Shown here: positions 7,626 through 13,541 of the stretch, piece by piece
Numbering within the stretch: position 1 is the first letter of the stretch
Layout: the number at the start of each line of letters is the position of its first letter
Source of the DNA: JALQTD01 sp036825655
GTDB taxonomy: Bacteria; Bacteroidota; Bacteroidia; Flavobacteriales_D; Sanyastnellaceae
NCBI GenBank assembly: GCA_036825655.1
Contig: DAISXU010000058.1
Location: forward strand, 1 to 13,541
Direction: 5' to 3'
Length of the DNA stretch: 13,541 bases
The notes under the pieces: generated by a model
The model's input: the letters and a program-made list of their open reading frames with translations, nothing else
Database searches by the model: none
Told to the model about the DNA's origin: nothing
Translations under genes and position numbers: made by a program

Positions 7626-9817
7626 TGGGACGATTCAATTACACGATGAGGGCTATGCTGCTCGCAATCGGCACATTAAGCAGTGCATGGTGCTCAGCCC
7701 AAGTTTTTGCGCCGTTGCGCACGGTGCAAGAAGAGCGAGCCCGAGAATTGACGGAATCATTCCGGTACGATGAGGCCTATCCGTATTGGGCGAACTTGGC
7801 CCAACTTTACCTCGACGGAGTGGGGGGTGCGCCTGAATTCATCAGGTCTGCATTGGAATCGGCTACGGCGAGCGAGCGGTACGATGAGGCGTTGAAATGG
7901 ACGCGCATTTTAGTCGATCGGCCTGAGGCTACCGTTGAAGATTGGCGGCATTACGTTTGGCTTTTAAAGGTGACAGGAGGTTATGCTGCTGTTCCCGAGG
8001 TGCTTGATTCGGGCCAAGCGGCGTTTCCAGAAGATTCCATTCTAGGCCGCTACCGCTCTGAATGGCCAATGGTTCAGGTCATGCTAAAAGACACGGGCGT
8101 AGCTCGAGTTCGCGCCTACCGACCGGGGGCAGAGCATGAGGAGTTCGCCGCAGTCCCACGCCGCGGTGGTCTGGCATTTGTGACGCGGGGAGTTCATTCT
8201 GGTTTTTCAGTGGATGGGTGGACGAGCCAGCCTTGGACGAAGGTCGCATTCGTGCCCGATACCTCTGATGCTGAGCCCAGGTTCTCCGCTTGGCAAGAAT
8301 TGCGCAACAAGGACTTATTCCCAGGTTTGGACCAGACCAACCACCACGATGGTCCGGTGGCCTTTTCCCAAGACCAAGATGTAGCCGCATTGACGCGAAA
8401 CCAACAGGTGTTTGATACCACCGGTAGAGTCAATCGCTCGGCCCTTCAACTCGTCTTTTTCGAGGCCATCATTGGTGGCGATTGGATAGGCCCGGAGCCA
8501 TTTCCTTACAACAGTCCTGAGTGGTCAACGGGACATGCTTGTTTCGATCCGAAGGGGGACATCGTTTTTGCCAGTGATCGGCCGGGGGGATACGGTGGTG
8601 TTGATTTGTGGAGATCAAAGAAACAGGGCGGAACGTGGGGAGAGCCATACAATCTGGGCCCTGTAGTCAATTCGCCGGGGGACGAGGTGTTTCCCTTCAT
8701 GTCCCAGGACAGTGTGCTGTACTTCGCGTCCAACGGGTGGACGGGTCTTGGTGGATTGGATTTGTTTAGTTGGTTGCCTCGTGCGTCGAATCTTGAGCAC
8801 CTTCCCATTCCGATCAATTCCCCAGCAGATGATTTTGCCTTAGTCGTAGAACCAGATGGAGAGGGTTGGTTGTCCTCCAACCGAGGCGATTGGAAAGATC
8901 GGATTTACCGTTTAGAAATGCCGGTGGCCGAGGTTTCATGGGAAATTTTAGTGCGTGCCTGCGATACCCGTCCATTGGAGGGGGTGGAAGTTGAAATGAC
9001 GGATGTCGAGACGGGTTTGGTCTACCGTGCAAGCACAGATCGACGGGGATTGGTGCAATTTCGACCGCGTCTATCTCACCAAGTGGAGGTCCAGTTCTTG
9101 GGGAATGACTCCATGGCTGCTGCAGGTCCAATTGCTCGATTGGCTCTGGAGTCGGCTGTTTACCGCGATACCCTCATCGTGGATTGGTTGGCTCCGAAAG
9201 GCGAAATTACCGTCCGCTCGACCGAAGGGGCTCCCCTCTCCAATGCCCTCCTCACATTTACCCGCAAAGATGGGACGGTAAGGCGGGAGTCCGCAGACGA
9301 GAGCGGCCGTTACATCTGGCAAACCCAGTCCACCCTGGGTTTCCATCAAGTGGCCGTTGATCTGATCAATTTTGTCCCTAAGCGGATGCCTTTAGCAGGT
9401 GTCAATGGGTGTGCACGTCCCGAACGCTATGCCATCGTGATGGAGGCCATCGAGTCGGAAGAGCTGATTGATTTGGATTTGATCTTGTACGACCTCGACA
9501 AAGCTAACTTGCGTTGGGCCAGCAAGCAGGAACTTGACAAGTTGGTTCGTTACTTGCAAGCACGGCCTGAACTCCGCGTCGAGCTCTCGTCACACACGGA
9601 TTCGAGAGCGAGTTTCGAATACAACCAAGATCTATCGCAGCGGCGCGCGCAGTCTTGTGTGGATTACATCATTGGCCAAGGGGTCAGTTCTACCCGCATC
9701 ATTGCTCGCGGGTACGGAGAAACCCAACTGGTTAATCACTGCGGCGATGGGGTCGAATGCTCAGAGGAGCTGCACCAACAAAATCGCAGGACGGAGTTGC
9801 GGCTCCTTACAGATTGA
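7625..9817 (+). CDS. OmpA-family protein with TPR-like, PD40 propeller and carboxypeptidase-regulatory-like domains (PorE-like architecture)
   Basis: This 730-residue exported protein starts with TAATG, overlapping the PorP stop by one base. The signal peptide covers residues 1-25 with probable cleavage CSA|Q26. Residues about 30-150 are helical and TPR-like (ERARELTESFRYDEAYPYW, ERYDEALKW). Residues about 240-430 form a PD40/WD40-like propeller with repeated blades, e.g. DIVFASDRPGGYGGVDLW, VLYFASNGWTGLGGLDLFSW and GEGWLSSNR. Two beta-sandwich modules resembling the carboxypeptidase regulatory fold lie at about 437-510 and 524-595. The OmpA_C domain (about 619-727) has the peptidoglycan-binding signature SSHTDSRA...NQDLSQRRAQSC and the usual GYGET end. 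This domain order matches PorE, a T9SS outer-membrane-associated component, though such proteins are also common beside porP/sprF genes. Unlike lipoprotein members it has no lipobox. Likely role: anchoring the PorP/adhesin complex to peptidoglycan. Confidence 0.88.
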   Translation: MGRFNYTMRAMLLAIGTLSSAWCSAQVFAPLRTVQEERARELTESFRYDEAYPYWANLAQLYLDGVGGAPEFIRSALESATASERYDEALKWTRILVDRPEATVEDWRHYVWLLKVTGGYAAVPEVLDSGQAAFPEDSILGRYRSEWPMVQVMLKDTGVARVRAYRPGAEHEEFAAVPRRGGLAFVTRGVHSGFSVDGWTSQPWTKVAFVPDTSDAEPRFSAWQELRNKDLFPGLDQTNHHDGPVAFSQDQDVAALTRNQQVFDTTGRVNRSALQLVFFEAIIGGDWIGPEPFPYNSPEWSTGHACFDPKGDIVFASDRPGGYGGVDLWRSKKQGGTWGEPYNLGPVVNSPGDEVFPFMSQDSVLYFASNGWTGLGGLDLFSWLPRASNLEHLPIPINSPADDFALVVEPDGEGWLSSNRGDWKDRIYRLEMPVAEVSWEILVRACDTRPLEGVEVEMTDVETGLVYRASTDRRGLVQFRPRLSHQVEVQFLGNDSMAAAGPIARLALESAVYRDTLIVDWLAPKGEITVRSTEGAPLSNALLTFTRKDGTVRRESADESGRYIWQTQSTLGFHQVAVDLINFVPKRMPLAGVNGCARPERYAIVMEAIESEELIDLDLILYDLDKANLRWASKQELDKLVRYLQARPELRVELSSHTDSRASFEYNQDLSQRRAQSCVDYIIGQGVSSTRIIARGYGETQLVNHCGDGVECSEELHQQNRRTELRLLTD

Positions 9818-9828
9818 ACGGGTCGTCA

Positions 9829-12693
9829 TCATTCGCAAGGGGTGTCGTACTGCCCCAAGAACAGTAGGAGGTCATTGGAATTGATGTAGGCATTGCCATC
9901 GCCATCCCACATGCAGGTGCCCTCGTTGGAGGGGGGGAAGGTGCATGTGCCGTCGTCGCGAGTTGCTCCGATGCTGTAGTTTTCCGCTGCGGGGTAGGTG
10001 CATCCTAGGCAAGTGAAATCGCATGCCGTGGACACGGATGCCAAGGGCTCAAAGTTGCAGGCATTGGAGTTCATGCATCCCGCGATGGTGCAGCTCCCAT
10101 CATCAACCACTGCGTTGGGGTTGTAGTTTGCGGCCCAAACATAAGTGCATCCTTCGATGGGAAGCGGTGCAAGTTCATCGGAAACAACGAGCACCTTCAT
10201 GAATGTGAAGCCTGGGGCGGGGAAGACGGAACCAAAAAGTTCTATGTAATAGGTTCCTGTCACGGTGATGGGATAAGTTCCTGCTTCGTTGGTTTGACCA
10301 GTAAGCTCCAAACACCAAGCCCCATCTACTGGAACTGCATTGGCAAAGTCAGCAATCGCTTCGATGCCATTGGGTAAGCCCGCAATGGACTCAGGCAGGA
10401 ATGACGAAACTGGTAATTCGTAATTCGCGGTAGGTGGCGTCACATTCGATGGGAATTGCAACACCCATTCCTCACTGACTGGCATCGCGGTGTGGACGGA
10501 GCTGAAGCCTGTTGGGTAGAAGCCCTCTGCCGCTTCAGGCCAATCTTCAGCTCCCACAGCAGAACAGCCCGCAAAAGGAATGTCAACCTCTTGAACCACG
10601 GAGCATCCTTCGGCATTGGTTACGGTGAGTAGGACGAGCCCCGACTCCAAATTTTCTTGCGTGGCGTTGGTGCCGATCACTTCACCAGAAGCGTGGCTCC
10701 AAACAACTTCAAAACTCGGATCAACCAATGCCGTTGCCGTTCCATTGGAATAAGTGGTGGGCGCTTGCACGAGCACTTCTGGCTGAGGCAAGGCGAGCGG
10801 CCAAGAGATGATGGTTATGGCTTCTGCCTGGCATCCATTGGCGTCCGTGGCACTCAATGCATACGTTCCAGGGTTGAGGTTGTTGAGCTCAATTGGGCCT
10901 GCATAGGCAGCCGGATCTGAGCCATTCACTGCCCAGGACCACGGTGCCGTTCCACCGAATAGTTCAGCATGAATCATGCCTGTGGCGTCCCCATCGCATT
11001 GGGGACTCGAGTTGCTTAAATCAAAGTAGAATTCGCTGGGCTCGCCTATCAATGCGTCGAAATCGACCGAACATTCTCCATCAGTGGCCGTTATGACGTA
11101 CGAGCCAGCAGCCAATCCAGTGATTCCGTTTTCATCCCAAGACTGACTTTCACCCAACCAAGTGACTGTCCAATCGGTATTGGGACCTGTAAGTTGCACC
11201 GTTCCAGAGGCGCTCCCGGCGCACGTTGCGTCCGTAACCGTTGCAAAGAAAGAGTCCGTGTCGTCGGTCCGATCCAATTCCCAAGTGACGGTGTCAGCAC
11301 AGCCGCCAGCGGTCAAGATGGCGCTGTAGCTGCCCTCTGGCAAACCTGTTACAAGGCCCGCTTCATTCACAGAGAATTCACCGATGTCAGTCAACCAAGT
11401 GATGCCCTCAGGTGCAGAATTATTCAATTCTAATTGAACTGAACCTCCATTTGGATTGGAGCATGTGGGGGTGCTTACTACAGTTATTGCCCCTGTTGAC
11501 ACCCCAACGACTTCCACTTCTAGGTCCGTTGAACAACCAGCGGCATCTTCCAGCGTGATGGTGTGCAGCCCCTCAGGCACCACGGCAAAAGCTCCGTGCG
11601 AATTGGTCTCGTCCTCGTAAGTGAAGGCATAGGGGGGAGTGCCTCCCGTTGCTTCCAATGTCAATGCACCACCTGGTCCCTCGCAGACAGCCGAAACGGA
11701 GGTTGCGATCAATTCAAAGTCTGCCGGCGAATTGACGAAAAAAGTAACGCTCGCCGTACACCCAGCTCCATCAATGGCCTGAACATGATGTTCTCCAACC
11801 GAAAGGCCGGAGAATGCTGCCAGCAGTTGATTGGGCTCATCCCCGTCCAAACCGTAGAACACCTCGAATTGATCGTTCTGGACCAGCAGTTGCACTGTTC
11901 CGTCTGACCCGCCGGGGCAGGTGGCATCGGTGGTGGTCGCGTTGAGGCTTAGGGTACATGGATAAATGCACGATTCGTCCGAGAATTGGGCGGCAGGATC
12001 ATAGTTGGTTGCCCCTTCATCCGTGCAACCAAAACTTGGATTTTCGGAATTGGTAAAAACTACGCCTTCAAGCTGCTGGGCATTGCCTGCTTGACCTTCC
12101 ACAAAGACCTGCACGTTGAATACACCAGTGAAGGTGCCAGAAGTTGTGAATTGGCCCAGGAGGACTTTTAAATCTTCGCCTGCTATGGCATGGGGGTCGT
12201 CGGTAGTGAAATAGCTGCCTCCAATGGCATCGCTCAAATCAAATTGGCCGGTGTTGTTGAATGCGACGAGCTGTTCTGTGAGGCCAACTTGCGTGAGGTT
12301 GCTTGCAGGGGCATCGCCTGGGGCATAACCGATGGTGAACCAGCTGTCAAAAGCAGACTCAAAGAAGAAGGCAAACAGGGCCGGATTGACTTCCAGCGCG
12401 AAATCGCCACCAAACATCGCGTTGTAAAAGCCGTCTGAAGAGGTCAGTGTCATGGGAGCGCTTGCATCCCCGTAGACCGCTGATATTTTATCCGTGGCGT
12501 TGGTGAACTCGGCGTAAACCCTGTAGGTCATCATGCCATCAACAGCGGCTATGTCAGTCGTGTCGTGATCGGCAATCGTTTCAACGACGATCCCGGTCAT
12601 TTGGCCTTGTGCATTCTCTGCCTGAATCAGGAACGCGAATGCGAATGTGAAAAGCAGGCGGCATAGGCCGCGCACGGAGTGGCAACAGGACAT
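9829..12693 (-). CDS. Large secreted protein with SprB-like repeats, Cys-rich GCT repeats and a terminal dockerin-like calcium loop
   Basis: This 954-residue exported protein has a signal peptide at residues 1-30 (hydrophobic core LLFTFAFAFLIQA, cleavage AQG|Q31). I chose ATG 12693-12691; the longer frame to 12738 would start at TTG and bury the signal peptide. Residues about 32-228 form an all-beta module (TYRVYAEFTNATD, DSWFTIGYAPGDAP, LLGQFTTSGTFTG) that I recall from other marine bacterial secreted proteins but cannot name. A GCT...DESC repeat follows, then six SprB-like repeats, then a unique beta-rich region of about 150 residues. Three further GCT-type repeats come next, and the tail ends with CMWDGDGNAYINSND (927-941) and LLLFLGQYDTPCE. 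The 12-residue loop D930-D941 satisfies the EF-hand/dockerin calcium pattern (D1, D3, N5, I8, N9, D12). No type A or CHU_C sorting domain is visible. The gene lies downstream of a PorP/SprF-like gene on the same strand, suggesting a surface or matrix protein exported with it. Confidence 0.85.
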   Translation of the reverse strand: MSCCHSVRGLCRLLFTFAFAFLIQAENAQGQMTGIVVETIADHDTTDIAAVDGMMTYRVYAEFTNATDKISAVYGDASAPMTLTSSDGFYNAMFGGDFALEVNPALFAFFFESAFDSWFTIGYAPGDAPASNLTQVGLTEQLVAFNNTGQFDLSDAIGGSYFTTDDPHAIAGEDLKVLLGQFTTSGTFTGVFNVQVFVEGQAGNAQQLEGVVFTNSENPSFGCTDEGATNYDPAAQFSDESCIYPCTLSLNATTTDATCPGGSDGTVQLLVQNDQFEVFYGLDGDEPNQLLAAFSGLSVGEHHVQAIDGAGCTASVTFFVNSPADFELIATSVSAVCEGPGGALTLEATGGTPPYAFTYEDETNSHGAFAVVPEGLHTITLEDAAGCSTDLEVEVVGVSTGAITVVSTPTCSNPNGGSVQLELNNSAPEGITWLTDIGEFSVNEAGLVTGLPEGSYSAILTAGGCADTVTWELDRTDDTDSFFATVTDATCAGSASGTVQLTGPNTDWTVTWLGESQSWDENGITGLAAGSYVITATDGECSVDFDALIGEPSEFYFDLSNSSPQCDGDATGMIHAELFGGTAPWSWAVNGSDPAAYAGPIELNNLNPGTYALSATDANGCQAEAITIISWPLALPQPEVLVQAPTTYSNGTATALVDPSFEVVWSHASGEVIGTNATQENLESGLVLLTVTNAEGCSVVQEVDIPFAGCSAVGAEDWPEAAEGFYPTGFSSVHTAMPVSEEWVLQFPSNVTPPTANYELPVSSFLPESIAGLPNGIEAIADFANAVPVDGAWCLELTGQTNEAGTYPITVTGTYYIELFGSVFPAPGFTFMKVLVVSDELAPLPIEGCTYVWAANYNPNAVVDDGSCTIAGCMNSNACNFEPLASVSTACDFTCLGCTYPAAENYSIGATRDDGTCTFPPSNEGTCMWDGDGNAYINSNDLLLFLGQYDTPCE
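9871..9906 (-). other. Single dockerin/EF-hand-like calcium-binding loop at the protein C-terminus
   Basis: These codons encode DGDGNAYINSND, with acidic or amide ligands at loop positions 1, 3, 5, 9 and 12 and Ile at 8, the pattern of a dockerin calcium loop. It is followed by LLLFLGQYD and flanked by two Cys residues (CMW... and ...PCE). True dockerins have two such loops; only one is present here. Confidence 0.7.
9943..10152 (-). repeat. Three tandem Cys-rich GCT...DDGSC repeats (protein level)
   Basis: Reading in the gene's direction, the repeats are GCTYVWAANYNPNAVVDDGS-C (10152-10090), a degenerate GCMNSNACNFEPLA...DFTC (10080-10009) and GCTYPAAENYSIGATRDDGT-C (10005-9943). Each is about 21-24 residues, begins with Gly-Cys and ends with Cys, implying one disulfide per unit. 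The DNA copies are diverged, so they are old protein repeats and not a recent duplication. Similar motifs are widespread in marine Bacteroidota secreted proteins. Confidence 0.75.
10579..11958 (-). repeat. Six SprB-like beta repeats (protein level)
   Basis: About six units of roughly 70-80 residues each follow the pattern x-T-C-x-G-x-x-D/S-G-x-V/L-x-L ... G-x-Y/H-x-V/I-x-x-x-D-A-x-G-C. Examples are DATCPGGSDGTVQL...VQAIDGAGC, AVCEGPGGALTLEATGG...ITLEDAAGC, ATCAGSASGTVQL...ITATDGEC and QCDGDATGMIHAELFGG...LSATDANGC. Five units have both Cys residues; the last (from about VLVQAPTTYSNGTATALV) has lost the first. The pattern fits the SprB repeat family found in gliding adhesins. Confidence 0.75.
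11968..12030 (-). repeat. Isolated GCT...DESC Cys-rich repeat (protein level)
   Basis: This encodes GCTDEGATNYDPAAQFSDES followed by Cys, the same repeat type as the three near the C-terminus. Here it separates the N-terminal beta module from the SprB-like repeats, so it looks like a linker or boundary unit. Confidence 0.75.
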
Positions 12694-12799
12694 GGTTTGG
12701 CGTGGTTGGTTAGGTCCCTCCGTTGAAGGGAAGCACAAAATAAGAAAATATGGCCATATTCCGCCTGAAATACGTATAAAATCAGATATAATAGCTTAT
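12694..12799 (-). promoter_or_regulatory. AT-rich intergenic region upstream of the secreted protein, with a 14-bp palindrome
   Basis: This is the leader between the PorP/SprF-like gene and the secreted-protein gene. It holds a perfect palindrome AATATGGCCATATT (12747-12760), a shorter one ATACGTAT (12770-12777), and, on the minus strand, TATTTTG (12742-12736), which is one base short of the -7 consensus TAnnTTTG. The palindrome would sit just upstream of that element, where an operator could act. No good -33 TTTG is seen. The 106-base gap means the second gene may have its own promoter in addition to read-through. Confidence 0.25.
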
Positions 12800-13541
12800 C
12801 TAGCCCTTTATTATCGCTCTCAATCCCAACTGCATACCGCTTTCAGCGGCCCTTCCGTTGGGCGGGCGAACGGGCAAATCAGGCGCGAGCCATAGGATCC
12901 ATTGCCGTTTCCAAGCAACGTGGACCATTGGACTCAAATGCCCAGTTGTCCTGTAGATGAGTCCACCACTGACAACAGTTGCCGATTTGAACCCAGTGAA
13001 GTAACTGTCTTCCCCCATGGTCCAAGCAGCAGCCACCCCTGCGGTCATCAATTTGGCTCCTCCTTGGTATTCGAAAGCGACCCATCCGAGGCCTTCGATG
13101 CCATCTTGAAGGGCGTGCCGCGTGCTTGCCAAAAGGCTATGCCTTGATGTGTAACGGTCATCCGAATTCGATTGGTTGAGCAGGGATTGATTGGAGGGCA
13201 AATGCAAGATGCGGTAGGAAAGGCGTGTGCTCGCCGTTGATGCCCCCAATTCAAAGCCACCCTCTGCATATGACCGCGAGTCTAGGAGAACGGATTCCCC
13301 TGAGTTTGCAGCAGCTGGGTCAACGGGATTGCTCAGGTATTGGCTATCCCATATGCCACCGCCTGTCCACCTCCGCCAGCCCTTGCCTGCGTGAAATGCC
13401 AGGCGCAGATTCAAATTTGGTGACACTTGAATGGAGCGACCCAGTGCTAAAGTAAGCCGGGTGCGTTGAATCACCCCTGCATCGTTACCGTCTTCAAGCT
13501 GCCCCATCACCATCCATTGACCGCGCGCGCTGCTCATTCTT
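12800..13541 (-). CDS. PorP/SprF-like outer-membrane protein, N-terminus cut off by the window edge
   Basis: The frame stays open to the right edge. An ATG lies at 13537-13535, but the protein has no signal peptide there and begins inside a beta-barrel pattern, so the true start is outside the window. The 245 visible residues alternate hydrophobic strands. They keep the order seen in PorP/SprF proteins: AGVIQRTRLTLALGRSIQVS, then NLNLRLAFHAG, then an acidic/Pro loop with DSQYLSNPVDP. After these come D.RSYAEGGFELGA, LSYRILHLPSNQSLL and later barrel strands ending LGLRAIIKG. It lacks the SPRYF terminus of the other PorP protein and is clearly a different paralogue. It precedes the large secreted protein by 106 bases on the same strand, so that protein is its presumed client. 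The assignment rests on pattern recall, hence moderate confidence. Confidence 0.72.
   Translation of the reverse strand, partial: RMSSARGQWMVMGQLEDGNDAGVIQRTRLTLALGRSIQVSPNLNLRLAFHAGKGWRRWTGGGIWDSQYLSNPVDPAAANSGESVLLDSRSYAEGGFELGASTASTRLSYRILHLPSNQSLLNQSNSDDRYTSRHSLLASTRHALQDGIEGLGWVAFEYQGGAKLMTAGVAAAWTMGEDSYFTGFKSATVVSGGLIYRTTGHLSPMVHVAWKRQWILWLAPDLPVRPPNGRAAESGMQLGLRAIIKG

Noticed and set aside
7625..7699. Possible lipobox in the OmpA-family protein (Cys23)
   Set aside because: The residues before the Cys are Ser-Ser-Ala-Trp. Trp at -1 does not fit a lipobox, and cleavage at CSA|Q is more consistent.
12694..12738. Upstream extension of the minus-strand secreted protein to 12738
   Set aside because: The first codon would be TTG, and 15 polar residues would precede the signal peptide. 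ATG at 12693 gives a normal signal sequence.

Overview
The window looks like chromosomal DNA of a Bacteroidota bacterium, most likely an uncultured marine Flavobacteriales relative. This is inferred from marker families only: two PorP/SprF-family genes, a gliding-motility-associated (CHU_C, type B) C-terminal domain, SprB-type repeats, a TPR/PD40/OmpA protein of PorE-like build, and signal peptides that all cleave just before Gln. Base composition by eye is near 50% G+C, and start codons lack clear Shine-Dalgarno sequences, which is usual for the phylum. No rRNA, tRNA, CRISPR array or transposase was seen, and no gene-free stretch exceeds about 110 bases.

Layout. (1) Bases 1-228 (+) hold the C-terminal end of an unidentified gene that enters from the left. 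It meets a WbqC-family gene (225-968, -) tail to tail; the two stop codons share the bases TTAA. (2) Divergent from wbqC is a two-gene unit for surface polysaccharide: a GT4-like glycosyltransferase (1075-2370) and the UDP-GlcNAc 2-epimerase WecB (2380-3471). (3) After a 93-base gap comes a tightly coupled three-gene export unit (3565-9817). It encodes a 1050-residue secreted PKD/SprB-repeat protein with a type B sorting domain, a PorP/SprF outer-membrane protein, and a periplasmic TPR/PD40/CRD/OmpA protein; the genes overlap as ATGA and TAATG. (4) Converging on it from the right, with an 11-base gap, is a second unit on the minus strand. It consists of a PorP/SprF-like gene (12800 to the window edge, 5' end missing) followed by a 954-residue secreted protein. 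That protein has six SprB-like repeats, four Cys-rich GCT...DDGSC repeats and a single dockerin-like calcium loop at its very end.

How the parts fit. In the known type IX secretion system (T9SS), type B substrates depend on a co-encoded PorP/SprF partner, as with SprB/SprF in Flavobacterium. The forward unit fits this and adds a peptidoglycan-binding protein that could tie the outer-membrane complex to the cell wall. The reverse unit keeps the PorP/SprF partner, but its secreted protein carries no type A or type B C-terminal domain that I can recognise. This is the most interesting observation here: its GCT-repeat/dockerin-like tail may be an undescribed sorting or attachment signal. The glycan genes may supply surface polysaccharide, but nothing in the sequence links them directly to the adhesins.
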